Of a DNA stretch of 64,000 bases, positions 37,401-45,815 are shown piece by piece. This stretch comes from PALSA-1296 sp037143335 (GTDB lineage: Bacteria > Bacteroidota > Ignavibacteria > Palsa-1295). The number at the start of each line of letters is the position of its first letter. The stretch's first letter is position 1. The position numbers and the translations under genes are program-made. The notes under the pieces are model-generated. The model was not told the origin of the DNA. It did no database searches and saw only the letters and a list, made by a program, of their open reading frames with translations. The stretch is taken from positions 301,574-365,573 of the forward strand of contig JBAWZA010000001.1 in the NCBI GenBank assembly GCA_037143335.1, written 5' to 3'.

Positions 37401-38754
37401 GGTAACAATAAATATTATTAGTACTGCTCCAAAAGATCTTTCGGTACAGTCAACAACTCTTATTACAACCGCTGCGGCTGGTACGTACGTTGTGACTGAT
37501 AAATTTACTGGCACTGTCCCTGCTCCTCCTCTGGCAGTGCCGAGCCATACACTCTATCCATTGGATGTGCTCTTCACTCCGGCAAGTATCGGAGCATTTA
37601 GTGCGAAGTATATTGTATCAGGTCCGGACATGCTCGGTGGTAGCGATACGGTTTTTATCACAGGTATCGGCGGGGCACCAAGACCAATATTTTCGGAGAT
37701 CACTTTGGATTTTGGTTCGCTCTTCCCAGGTTTCACTGGCGCGCGTTCGTTCACGCTTGCTGATAGTGGCAACATGGTGCTGAAAATTATTGCATGGACA
37801 ATTGCTGGACCGAATGCTGGTGATTTCACACTTCGAACCATCCCTTCGGCATTTGATATTAAAGAGGATTCGACACTTTCATTCATTGTAGATTACAAAG
37901 CATCTACTCCGTACCAAATTCAACCACGAACGGCATGGATACTCTTCACGCTTGATGATAGCACAACGCTTCGTGTCGATCTCATGGCGCAAGACATTGC
38001 TCCTCTGCCAGTTGATCTGAGAACCGATGATGCACACGCTCGTCTTTCAGACTACGTCATCCCAAGCCTGCGTTTGGTCAATACCATTCCTGACTCACTT
38101 ACAGTTCTTGACATTCAGGGTGTAATTACTTATGACCCACTTGTCGTTGATCTTGATCGCACTGGTATGCAATTGGGTGATGAACTCGTCCGACTTGGGA
38201 ATTGGAAACTCACGACAAATGCTTCCGATCCTGTCGGAACAATTACTTACGAACTTAAGGGGACAGGTCAACCGCTCTCGAAAGCGGGTTCGCTATTGCG
38301 TTTGAAATTCCGTCCACATACAGGTGTGAAGCTTGGCTCGACAAGTCCACTTACCAATACAACGGTTTCATTCCCAACGCATCTTGAGCTTGCATTGCAA
38401 TCGGTTGACGGAACAGTATTCATTGACTCAGCTTGCGGCAATACCCACCTTGAGTCGGGTACAGCAACGGCAAATATGGTTGACCATAATATGCCGAATC
38501 CGTTCGGAAAAAATTCTGGTGGGCAGACGCAGATACCATTTGATATTGGATTTGACAATACTCCTGTCACCATCCGAATTCTTGATGTATCAGGTCAGGA
38601 AGTAGCACGCCCAGTTGACAATGTGATCTTCGCACAAGGCAGATACACTACGCGCGTGGATGCTTCATCCCTGAACGCTAATGGCACTTACTTCTACGAA
38701 TTCCGCGCCGGCGATGCAAAGCCCGTGTATATGAAGATGATGGTGAGTAAGTAA
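34495..38754 (+). CDS. Large T9SS protein with alternating Hydin-like Ig repeats and a cohesin-like domain
   Basis: The 1,419-residue protein has an N-terminal hydrophobic segment (FSLALFVIIFQIG) acting as signal peptide. After a 190-residue N-terminal domain, an ordered array of ASPM/SPD-2/Hydin-type ('choice-of-anchor D') domains follows. Type A units open with DFGKVRIG (residues near 307, 531, 745, 960) and type B units with fFGnvf.G or equivalent (near 422, 632, 847, 1072), so the A-B pair of about 215 residues recurs four times. A cohesin-like domain (about 1170-1310, VLDIQGVITYDPLVVDL) precedes the T9SS type-A sorting domain (from about 1325, HNMPNPFGKN, ending KPVYMKMMVSK). The repeats are likely to form an extended stalk on the cell surface. 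No catalytic motif was seen. Confidence 0.88.
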   Translation: MLTANTRLRNLTLRDLFSLALFVIIFQIGSTTTPLAQWKIATPRDTTFIPANRSTLTTANKFALTPGVEMWVQASNTFTEIDGQTTFGIDAAYTYSVNGVHLFPEVLNPPSYDGKSHQYKLMVTTIPLLVVNPFAPIENTYQSNHVYTTHVPCQGNKLQFQIVNDKPGDYATATGGINLLLARWTAGIALETPVVNFPAVLIGTSQSILDSIESYGLDPLQVDSIKIENASVNGDFSFISEHDKRFTLATEQTNEIKIVFSPSVRGLVTAELHIYSHNADPGSRIKVIILSGTGIAPSFGVGPHILDFGKVRVGYPATGYTNVSNGTGNTPLHVTAQSNYKQVLPAPTPLAFNFGFPTPPMIITEGSIGQIRTVFSPSIKAKYEGWLQVRGDNVPPDSVHIFGEGAKPEPVLMPVPKNDTIFFGNVFQGNSSPKIELLKNTGNWTTSVILAELWGPQKAAFSFFPSDTDFIVEPDSSRAFTITFHPNIGSINYNLIHAYLRLHYDDNSIDTVVLVGTEVKPMVTSSNKFYDFGKVRIGLAKKADVTYLTNRSDAVETTPTEYILPSGPFSEVGVVGKMKPLQTLPVTCIFAPKTPGPASAYYYDYSGGRLDSVLLTGIGAVAKSIFNPNPISYGVVPSKTQRKIITTLRDSGDFELVIDSIRIVGDTSFHLAIVPNGLTPAIPPADTLHPDSSIQIEVRYMNNDLTGAVHQATLCVYYHDGSSDCIPLEGIEEAQYLQFAQPSVDFGKVRINTSATKSALYHNGSNKALSVGTETVTPIGGPFSLTKGLPPVNAQLNDSSKVQFLPTSKGIYTGYLHATGGDIRTDSIQLRGIGAAPLPFFSTLELKFGIVPISGSSTLPLTLSDTGDWQAEVVNIELIGNNKDEFSYIKQSVGFTTRDTIEVLKYSTYLVTFKPTKVIVYHSARLRFTFDDGTTQPVELNGLDESPQMVVDLDTINFGKVRIGKPVTPVTINIISTAPKDLSVQSTTLITTAAAGTYVVTDKFTGTVPAPPLAVPSHTLYPLDVLFTPASIGAFSAKYIVSGPDMLGGSDTVFITGIGGAPRPIFSEITLDFGSLFPGFTGARSFTLADSGNMVLKIIAWTIAGPNAGDFTLRTIPSAFDIKEDSTLSFIVDYKASTPYQIQPRTAWILFTLDDSTTLRVDLMAQDIAPLPVDLRTDDAHARLSDYVIPSLRLVNTIPDSLTVLDIQGVITYDPLVVDLDRTGMQLGDELVRLGNWKLTTNASDPVGTITYELKGTGQPLSKAGSLLRLKFRPHTGVKLGSTSPLTNTTVSFPTHLELALQSVDGTVFIDSACGNTHLESGTATANMVDHNMPNPFGKNSGGQTQIPFDIGFDNTPVTIRILDVSGQEVARPVDNVIFAQGRYTTRVDASSLNANGTYFYEFRAGDAKPVYMKMMVSK
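35410..37800 (+). repeat. Four A-B tandem Hydin-like repeat pairs
   Basis: The Asp (or equivalent) of DFGKVR falls at bases 35413, 36085, 36727 and 37373; the equivalent position of the alternate domain falls at 35758, 36388, 37033 and 37708. Both series have a period of about 630-675 bases. The higher-order period indicates duplication of an A-B pair. Confidence 0.8.
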
Positions 38755-38788
38755 GATTGTCATACATTATTAATACTGTTAATCCTAT

Positions 38789-39388
38789 TTAACCCATTGC
38801 CTCCCTCAACATTCCCAGATACTCATCTTGCATGACGGTGTACATACCGAATTGTTTGAGGTGGTCTGATTCCATTTGCGAATCTAAGAGCGTAAAACTA
38901 TTTTTGCGGAGGTACTCTACTAAGCCAACTAATGCAACTTGTGAGGCATAAGGCTTGCGGCTAAACATTGACTCGCCACAAAACGCCGCACCAAGAGCCA
39001 GCCCGTAGAGTCCGCCCTGAAGCATCCCATCTTTCCACGATTCTACTGAATGTGCAACCCCACGCTGGTGAAGTTCGCAATAGATTTCGATCATCTCCTC
39101 CGAAAGCCAAATTTGAGTATCGCTCTCTTTATCGTGTCGTGAGCACGCTCGGATTACTTCCTCAAACGCTGTGTCCATCCGAATCTCAAATCTAGTTTTC
39201 TTGATTATTTGCTGTAAGGATTTACGAACTTTGAATCTCTCGTCGAGTGGGATTATTCCTCGCGGTTCGTAGAAATAAAATTGTATGCTCCCATTTTTTC
39301 CATCCGCCATCGGGAAGTAACCCTGACGGTATGCGTCGAGCACTAACTCAGGTGTGAGCGATTGGCGGAGTGTGGTGGTGCGTTGCAC
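38789..39388 (-). CDS. aat: Leucyl/phenylalanyl-tRNA--protein transferase
   Basis: The 199-residue enzyme attaches Leu or Phe to N-terminal Lys/Arg of proteins and so marks them for ClpAP degradation by the N-end rule. Family motifs are present: AYRQGYFPM near the N-terminus, YEPRGIIPLDERFKVRKSL, GVAHSVESW and the core GGLYGLALGAAFCGESMFS. The usual Trp before the P..R motif is replaced by Phe/Tyr (FYFYEPRG). It lies 23 bases downstream of the VWA-OmpA gene on the same strand and probably shares its transcript. It converges on the Hydin-repeat gene with only 34 bases between and no terminator. Confidence 0.95.
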   Translation of the reverse strand: MQRTTTLRQSLTPELVLDAYRQGYFPMADGKNGSIQFYFYEPRGIIPLDERFKVRKSLQQIIKKTRFEIRMDTAFEEVIRACSRHDKESDTQIWLSEEMIEIYCELHQRGVAHSVESWKDGMLQGGLYGLALGAAFCGESMFSRKPYASQVALVGLVEYLRKNSFTLLDSQMESDHLKQFGMYTVMQDEYLGMLREAMG

Positions 39389-39411
39389 GGAAAGAGAAGT
39401 GAAAGCCGAAA

Positions 39412-40752
39412 TTATTTTGTCAAGATAACAAATTCAATACGCCGATTCAGTCGTCTGCCTTCTTCTGTTGAGTTATCGGCAATGGGTCTGGAGTCACCGT
39501 ATCCGATAGTCTGGAGGCGCGAGCCTTCGATGCCTGATTGAATGAGGTATCGCTTCACTGCTTCTGAGCGCTGATCGGATAGCTGCTGATTTTTTTCATG
39601 CGGTCCGGTTAAGTCGGCATGGCCTTCAATGCGAAGAGTCATCGTCGGGCGGACATGCAATAGTCGCACTACTCGTTCAAGCTCAGGCACAAATTCTGTG
39701 GCAAGCGCCGCTTGATTGGGTTGGAAGAGTAAATCTTCAAACACAAAACGCTTGCCTTCTTCGAGTGCAATCATCTTTTTTCCTGCAATCGGAGATTTAT
39801 CTTCCGAGCGCAAAATATCAATCCGCACCGAATCCGGCGCAAGAGTAGATTGAGAATTATATCGCAGGGCGTACAAACTTGTAATATCACCCGCAAGCGC
39901 GGTGAGGATAGAATCAAATGATTGATTCAGATCAAAACTCATGCCTTCGGTAAGTTGCGCCATTTTCTGGTAACCGACATTCGCAAGTGCTGAAACAGTA
40001 ATGAGTCGCACTTCGCGTTCATAGAGATAATCACCCATAGATTCGGAGGTGAATTCCGTCGTGCCATCTCCATGCTCACCTTTTTGGTGATACTCGGCAT
40101 CCGAGACAACGATCGCTAACCGAATGGCAATAGGTCGTAGAGGCAAGAGCGTAACAGTCTTTATGCCTTCAAGAGCATTTTCCTTTATATCTCCACCGCC
40201 TTCGGATTGAATACTTCCCACCCACGACTGAAATTTGTTCACATCATCGGTTAGCTCAGGGCTGACATACTCGACTGTATCGCAGAATGTGACAAGCCCA
40301 AGCCTGTAATCAAATCCACGAGCACGGATTTGCTCGGCGAAGTGCTGGATATTCGATTTGACAGGACCAATAAGATCGCGCATTGATGCGGTCTTATCAA
40401 GAACAAAGACAATGTCAATCGGTACGCGGTTGGAAGAGCTGATGAGGTTGAGCGAGATGATCGGGCGTTGGATGCCATTCTCGAGTACCAGAATATCTTC
40501 TTTCTTGAGATTTTTTACAAAGACATTCCGATTATTTACAGCATTAAAAATAACGCTCATTTCGGGGAAGTGGGTGATGTCAACGCCCTTAATATCAAAG
40601 AGCACATCACCTTTTATGGAGCGCAAGCCTGAGCCAGTTGGGCGCTTAGAGACCTCGCGCCTCTTCTCCACTTCCTTCGCTTTTTGGGCAACCAGAGGTG
40701 CTGCCACTACGTGCATTAAAAAAAGAACCGTAAATAGCGTTGATTTTCTCAT
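39412..40752 (-). CDS. VWA-domain protein fused to an OmpA-like peptidoglycan-binding domain
   Basis: The 446-residue protein starts at ATG 40752 (MRKSTLFTVLFLMHVVAAP), giving a clear signal peptide; the frame stays open upstream but without a signal. Residues about 60-125 are beta-rich (VLVLENG-like DILVLENGIQRP). A von Willebrand A domain follows, with a MIDAS loop DKTAS (Thr in place of the usual Ser), so metal binding is likely. The C-terminal 110 residues are OmpA-like: LLFQPNQAAL, IEGHADLTG, LSDQRSEAVKRYL and GYGDSRPIADN.TEEGRRLNRRIE (in parts). It should be periplasmic or outer-membrane and bind peptidoglycan. The partner bound by the VWA domain is unknown. It is divergent from the Asp-box pair at 40926. 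Confidence 0.9.
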   Translation of the reverse strand: MRKSTLFTVLFLMHVVAAPLVAQKAKEVEKRREVSKRPTGSGLRSIKGDVLFDIKGVDITHFPEMSVIFNAVNNRNVFVKNLKKEDILVLENGIQRPIISLNLISSSNRVPIDIVFVLDKTASMRDLIGPVKSNIQHFAEQIRARGFDYRLGLVTFCDTVEYVSPELTDDVNKFQSWVGSIQSEGGGDIKENALEGIKTVTLLPLRPIAIRLAIVVSDAEYHQKGEHGDGTTEFTSESMGDYLYEREVRLITVSALANVGYQKMAQLTEGMSFDLNQSFDSILTALAGDITSLYALRYNSQSTLAPDSVRIDILRSEDKSPIAGKKMIALEEGKRFVFEDLLFQPNQAALATEFVPELERVVRLLHVRPTMTLRIEGHADLTGPHEKNQQLSDQRSEAVKRYLIQSGIEGSRLQTIGYGDSRPIADNSTEEGRRLNRRIEFVILTK

Positions 40753-40925
40753 GGAATGGCCATTATGGCCAAAATAGAGTCCGTATGTGGTTAACTCGCT
40801 CCTACCAGCAATAAACCCAAATTCTTCCGCAATGTTACAGCCAGAAAGTAACATTTTCGTGAAAAACCGTTTTTAGCGCATTCTTTGTTGAAACAATTCA
40901 ATATTGGGGGTGTCATATCACTAAC

Positions 40926-42701
40926 ATGAAAGCGCTGTTCGTATATACGATATTCGGCATACTCTCGGTTTTCGGAGCAAGTACCTCACTGGCGCTCTGG
41001 AATCAGGTTGGACAATTTTCTGATCCTGTTACTTGCGGATATTTTTTTGATCGTGATCATGGAATAATCGGTCTTGGCGATCCCTCTCCTGGTGGATTCA
41101 ATTATGTTGGAAACTCCCCACTCGCAATTTATTATACCAATAACGGTGGTCGTAATTGGATAGCCGCAACTATCCCGACGAAAGGTGTTGGCAGAATCAC
41201 GAGTATTTCAATGTTGAATACGACTGTCGGGTATGCTTCAATGTTTTCGGATCGGTACTCGCTTTGGAAAACCACAAATGGAGGAGTCAGTTGGACAGAT
41301 ATTTCGAGAGGCAGCAATGAATTATTGCCGTGCATTTATGCAACTACCAAAGCAATCGTCAGAACGGTCTGGAACGGGGCCAACGGCGGACCATCGATGG
41401 ATGGTGGCGTCACATTCAATCAAGTCTTTTCAAGTGGACAAGGTTACAGCAATGGAATTGATTTTACCAGTGATAATATCGGAGTAGCAACGTGCGGACC
41501 GAAAGGATTCTTCTCGAACGGGCAACAAGTCTGGTACACGCGGGATGGGGGCATAAGCTGGAAGCAAGGCGGAGACATCGGCGAGTCGTGGGGCGTCTAT
41601 GGGATAAAAGGGACAGAGACATTTCTCGCATTGCCCGAAGGAGACGCTACGAGACCAACAGCGACAATCATGAAATCCGTTAATGGAGGTCAAAGTTGGA
41701 AAGCAGTTTATAGCTTTGGTGGTGGGCTAAATTTTACCGGACACATCGCTGGCGTCGGAAATACTACGTACGTTCAGACAACCAGTAACGTTAATGGCCT
41801 TTACCGCTCAGATGATGCTGGCACTACCTGGGTTCCTGTTGGTGGACCTGGGAATAACCGTGATACCAGATTTGTCGTCACTGGTTGCAGAGGCGAAGTC
41901 GTATACGCCTTCGATAATAATGGTGGAATCTTCAAAACCGACGACGGAGGAAACGGAGCGTTTGGATTTTTAAGTAGGCTCGGAACGATTGCTCCAGCGA
42001 AAGCAGGGGATACAACGCGCATTCCAATTTATCTTGATACGACAACTACTGTTTTCACAATCAATCAATTCTCAGGGCAATTGCGGCTCAATCGTGATCT
42101 CATCGAGCCTTATGGTTTCGACATTGTGGGTACGCTTGCAAAAGATATTTCATTCGATACCATCTATGCACTCTCTGATTCTGAAGTATCCTTTCTTGTA
42201 CAATTTAAAACTCCGTTAAAGAATGGTGTTCCGCTCTCTAAGCCACTGATCTATATTGTCGCACGGGCATATCTTAACGACGCAACCAAATCAGATATTT
42301 TCCTAAGCTCCGCAAATATCAATAGCGGCGCTGCACTACAATCCCTAGTTCTCTGTACGGTCACGTCCACAACATTTTCGCTTCTCAATGAATGCGGTGA
42401 TAGCTCGATTCGAAATTTTATGGGAGTTGGCGATCCACCGAGAATTTTGTCTATCTTCCCGAATCCAGCAATTGGCGATGAGGTTACAGCACGAGTCTAT
42501 TTGTCGAAAGCGGCAACACTGAGTATTGACCTATTCGATTCATTCGGCATAAATAGATCCAATACATCCAGCCTTTTCCTAACATCAGGCGAACATGAGA
42601 TTACTCTCCGGACGAAGGGTTTTGCCAGTGGGAATTATTCTCTCAGACTTCGTACAGAACAGGGAAGTTATTCCTCGGGTCGGATGGTTATTACTCGGTA
42701 A
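40926..42701 (+). CDS. Secreted Asp-box protein with cohesin-like and T9SS domains (paralogue 1)
   Basis: The 591-residue protein has a signal peptide (MKALFVYTIFGILSVFGAS). The N-terminal 340 residues carry about six Asp-box motifs (TNNGGRNW, TTNGGVSW, RDGGISW, SVNGGQSW, SDDAGTTW, TDDGG) of a propeller. Residues about 355-470 are cohesin-like (AGDTTRIPIYLDTTT, then LSKPLIYIVARAYL). The tail from about 505 (ILSIFPNPAIGDEVTARVYL, ending SSGRMVITR) is a T9SS sorting domain. It is the first of a tandem pair with the next gene; the propeller parts match closely (both contain NNRDTRFVV, then EVVYAFDN or EIVYAFDN). Only 12 bases separate the two, so they are co-transcribed. Confidence 0.85.
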   Translation: MKALFVYTIFGILSVFGASTSLALWNQVGQFSDPVTCGYFFDRDHGIIGLGDPSPGGFNYVGNSPLAIYYTNNGGRNWIAATIPTKGVGRITSISMLNTTVGYASMFSDRYSLWKTTNGGVSWTDISRGSNELLPCIYATTKAIVRTVWNGANGGPSMDGGVTFNQVFSSGQGYSNGIDFTSDNIGVATCGPKGFFSNGQQVWYTRDGGISWKQGGDIGESWGVYGIKGTETFLALPEGDATRPTATIMKSVNGGQSWKAVYSFGGGLNFTGHIAGVGNTTYVQTTSNVNGLYRSDDAGTTWVPVGGPGNNRDTRFVVTGCRGEVVYAFDNNGGIFKTDDGGNGAFGFLSRLGTIAPAKAGDTTRIPIYLDTTTTVFTINQFSGQLRLNRDLIEPYGFDIVGTLAKDISFDTIYALSDSEVSFLVQFKTPLKNGVPLSKPLIYIVARAYLNDATKSDIFLSSANINSGAALQSLVLCTVTSTTFSLLNECGDSSIRNFMGVGDPPRILSIFPNPAIGDEVTARVYLSKAATLSIDLFDSFGINRSNTSSLFLTSGEHEITLRTKGFASGNYSLRLRTEQGSYSSGRMVITR

Positions 42702-42713
42702 TAATCAACTACC

Positions 42714-45700
42714 TTGAGCTTCACGTCATGGTTTCGATATTGCTTTTATGTTGTCGTACTCCTCGCGGTTGCTGGAGTCGGTTCTTCTGTTGCCGGTTGG
42801 AAAAAAGTTGGTCAATTTAGTGGAACGCGTGCAAACTGCGGATTTTTCTGGGATGAAAATAATGGTTTGGTTGGCTTCGGCATGCAAGGTAATGGACTTA
42901 ACATCAAAGCCGTAATACTCCGAACGGTTGATGGCGGAATCACTTGGACAACGTGCGCGTCACCAGTTGTCAATGGTCAGATCACAAGTATTTTCATGAA
43001 AGATAAGTTGGTCGGGTATGCTTCCTTATTCGAGACTATAGCAGGAGTTCCTAAGTATTCCTTATGGAAAACAAACGATGGTGGAGTTACATGGTTCGAT
43101 CATACGCAGAATAATCCGGCAACAACGCTCTGTGTATATGCAACTTCAAGGGCACTTATTCGCACGACATGGTCGAATGGAAATGTAGGCGGATTTTCAG
43201 TGGACGATGGCCGAACGTATAATAAAGTATTCACTAATGGCTCAACCAATAGAAGCAATGGAATAGATTTTGTTGATGATAGAACTGGCATTGTAACGTT
43301 CGGTCCTCCGAATCAATATTTTTCAGTAAAGCGAACTCAAGACGGTGGCTTGTCCTGGCAATCAGGCGATGCGCTCCCTGAGTCCTGGTCTGTCTATGGA
43401 GTCAAGAATACGAACATTTTTCTTGCAATGCCGGAAGGAAATTCAAACAGAACAAACTCATCATTCTATCGCACAAACGATGCTGGATTTTCATGGAAAG
43501 TTGAACACGATTTTGGATTCGATTTTTTTACCGGGCATACAGGAGGAGTTGGTGCAACCGTTTACGTGCAAACCAGTGATGCATCGCAACGCGGAATCTA
43601 CCGATCAGATGACCTCGGAGTCAATTGGAAGAGCGTTGGCGGTCCATCCAATAATCGTGACACGCGCTTTGTCGTTCTTGGTTGCAAAGGTGAAATTGTT
43701 TATGCGTTTGATAATTCAGGAGGAGTGTGGAAAACGATAGACGGCGGAGATGGCACGCTAAAACCACCACTTACATCTGTCAGTCTCGATCAAGGCTTAC
43801 TGAATCTTTCGAGTGTATGCACGGATGCACGAGCATACGTGAGGCTGGATAACAGCACCTGTTCTACGTACATTATTGATAGCCTTAGCTTTAATCCTGA
43901 CCCCGCACACGAGTTCTCCATTGATTCGTCGAAGCAAAATTTTAGCGTTGGGCAGAACGACGGCGTTGGTTTGCCGATTCTTTTTAAATCGGATTCAAAC
44001 GTCACTCGTGATACCAAACTTGTCATACACGGACACATGGGTTCTACGAAGTATGATACAACAATCATCATACATGCAACGCACTCATGGATACCCGGTC
44101 CGATAGCATCGTTAAGTTCTGATGCACTGACGCTTCGGGGCAAGTGCGTGCCTGCACGAGATTACTTCACCATTATCAATAAAGACTGCAACCCACTTGT
44201 CATTGACTCTGTAAAGTTTACAACAAATCCCGACAACGAATTTTCTATAGACACTTCACTTACGAATCTTAGAGTCGGAGTGAATTCTTCGACTCTACTG
44301 CCAGTCTTGTTTAAGACGGATTCAATCGTGACGCGGCATGTATCTATTCACATCCATGCGCATTCTGGAATCCGTGTGCTTGATACATTTATCTCTGTCG
44401 TCGCTACGCATGAAACCATTGATGGTCCGCTGCTCGGCTTGCCTGAAGACTCACTGTCATTCTCATCAACATGTCAAGTTGCAGGTGCAAGGGTAACGTT
44501 ACTCAATAATAATTGTGATTCACTGATTATTGATGCGATCTCATTTGTTGACAATCAGTATGGAGAATTTTCGATAGACACCAATCTCTCCGGACTCAAC
44601 ATTCTTGCCAATGATACCATCGGAATACCTATCTCTTTTCAAACCGATTCGGATATTACAAGACTCACAAGCATCCACGTTCGCGGACACTCTTCTAATC
44701 GGACAATAGATACGATCATCACAGTTCGTGCACAGCACTTCACAACACCAGGCCCGTTGCTTTCGATACGATATGACTCGGTCTATTTTGAAACGCGCTA
44801 CTGCCAACCCTTGCACGGGGTGATTCCGATTGCGAATACAAATTGTAATCCGATGGTAATTGATACAGTAATGATGGATCCGCAGTATCCCGAACTCATT
44901 GTGGATACGACACAATTCCCAAAGCTTTTTCTGCCTCGATTTGGTAGCGGGGGAGTTCCGATATTTTTTCAGACTGATTCGAATATCACCAGACATACTC
45001 GTGTGCGAATCATTGCGCACTCATTTTTGCGAACGATTGATACAACGATCATCCTTGTCGCAAAACACTCCACTGCGCCAGAGCCGATTATTGCAACGCC
45101 GTCAATGGCGAAAGTTGGAGAGACGGTGCTGATACCAATTTATTTACGACCGACTACCGATAGTTTTTCTATCTCGCATTTATCTCTGCATCTGAGTTAC
45201 GATGGCGATGTGCTGAGTTTGGCTGAGGAGCCATACAACGTGCTCGGCACGCTTTGCGCTGCCCAGCAAGTACGTGTTACCTCATCGGAGCCGAATGGTT
45301 TGCGTTGCGATCTGGACTTCAACTCGCCGATTACGCAATCATCAAATTTATCCTTACCGCTCATCTATGTAAAGATGCAAGTCTTTCTCGCTCGGAATTT
45401 ATTTAGTAATATTCAACTCGATACATTCTCGATCACGCATACATCGCCATTGCCGCTATGCACAATTCCGAACGTGATGTTCGTCGTCGACCCGACGTGT
45501 GGCGATCAAATAATCTCGCACTATATGTTTGATTCAACGATGCCGAGTTTTCTCTCAACACATCCGAATCCGACTTCAGGAAAAAGTCTGGATGTAGCAT
45601 TCTATTTGCCTCGTCAAGATCAGGTATGGTTCGAGGCCTTTGACGAACAGGGGATTATGAGGAAGGAGTGGAATTCAGCGGTTGACCTTGCCGCAGGAAT

Positions 45701-45809
45701 CCATCACGAATTATTAGATATCGATAAACTGCAGAGTGGTCACTTCACACTTCACATGAACACACGCTCGGGAGCGAATTCGCGCCGGACGATAATCATT
45801 ATCCGATAA
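42714..45809 (+). CDS. Secreted Asp-box T9SS protein with four Cys-containing Ig-like repeats (paralogue 2)
   Basis: The 1,031-residue protein starts at TTG 42714, the only start giving the signal peptide (YCFYVVVLLAVAGVG). Residues 27-345 form an Asp-box propeller like that of the gene before it (VDGGITW, NDGGVTW, QDGGLSW, NDAGFSW, SDDLGVNW). Then come four tandem repeats of about 105-110 residues (about 353-792), each with two Cys at matching positions, a EFSIDTS/IDSS strand, and a FKTDS/FQTDS strand followed by an H(A/G)H motif. A cohesin-like domain (about 793-930) and a T9SS sorting domain (from about 955, STHPNPTSGKSL) close the protein. The architecture equals paralogue 1 plus the repeat block. 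It converges with the M1 peptidase gene, six bases apart. Confidence 0.85.
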   Translation: MSFTSWFRYCFYVVVLLAVAGVGSSVAGWKKVGQFSGTRANCGFFWDENNGLVGFGMQGNGLNIKAVILRTVDGGITWTTCASPVVNGQITSIFMKDKLVGYASLFETIAGVPKYSLWKTNDGGVTWFDHTQNNPATTLCVYATSRALIRTTWSNGNVGGFSVDDGRTYNKVFTNGSTNRSNGIDFVDDRTGIVTFGPPNQYFSVKRTQDGGLSWQSGDALPESWSVYGVKNTNIFLAMPEGNSNRTNSSFYRTNDAGFSWKVEHDFGFDFFTGHTGGVGATVYVQTSDASQRGIYRSDDLGVNWKSVGGPSNNRDTRFVVLGCKGEIVYAFDNSGGVWKTIDGGDGTLKPPLTSVSLDQGLLNLSSVCTDARAYVRLDNSTCSTYIIDSLSFNPDPAHEFSIDSSKQNFSVGQNDGVGLPILFKSDSNVTRDTKLVIHGHMGSTKYDTTIIIHATHSWIPGPIASLSSDALTLRGKCVPARDYFTIINKDCNPLVIDSVKFTTNPDNEFSIDTSLTNLRVGVNSSTLLPVLFKTDSIVTRHVSIHIHAHSGIRVLDTFISVVATHETIDGPLLGLPEDSLSFSSTCQVAGARVTLLNNNCDSLIIDAISFVDNQYGEFSIDTNLSGLNILANDTIGIPISFQTDSDITRLTSIHVRGHSSNRTIDTIITVRAQHFTTPGPLLSIRYDSVYFETRYCQPLHGVIPIANTNCNPMVIDTVMMDPQYPELIVDTTQFPKLFLPRFGSGGVPIFFQTDSNITRHTRVRIIAHSFLRTIDTTIILVAKHSTAPEPIIATPSMAKVGETVLIPIYLRPTTDSFSISHLSLHLSYDGDVLSLAEEPYNVLGTLCAAQQVRVTSSEPNGLRCDLDFNSPITQSSNLSLPLIYVKMQVFLARNLFSNIQLDTFSITHTSPLPLCTIPNVMFVVDPTCGDQIISHYMFDSTMPSFLSTHPNPTSGKSLDVAFYLPRQDQVWFEAFDEQGIMRKEWNSAVDLAAGIHHELLDIDKLQSGHFTLHMNTRSGANSRRTIIIIR
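43771..45090 (+). repeat. Four tandem Cys-paired Ig/Hydin-like protein repeats
   Basis: Each unit of about 320-330 bases encodes a Cys near the start (SSVC, RGKC, SSTC, RYC) and a second Cys 11-17 residues later in an N-x-x-C or NSTC context (NSTC, NKDC, NNNC, NTNC). All have the FSID(S/T) and DS(N/I/D)(V/I)TR segments. The pairs may form disulphides. Confidence 0.8.
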
Positions 45810-45815
45810 GTTAGA

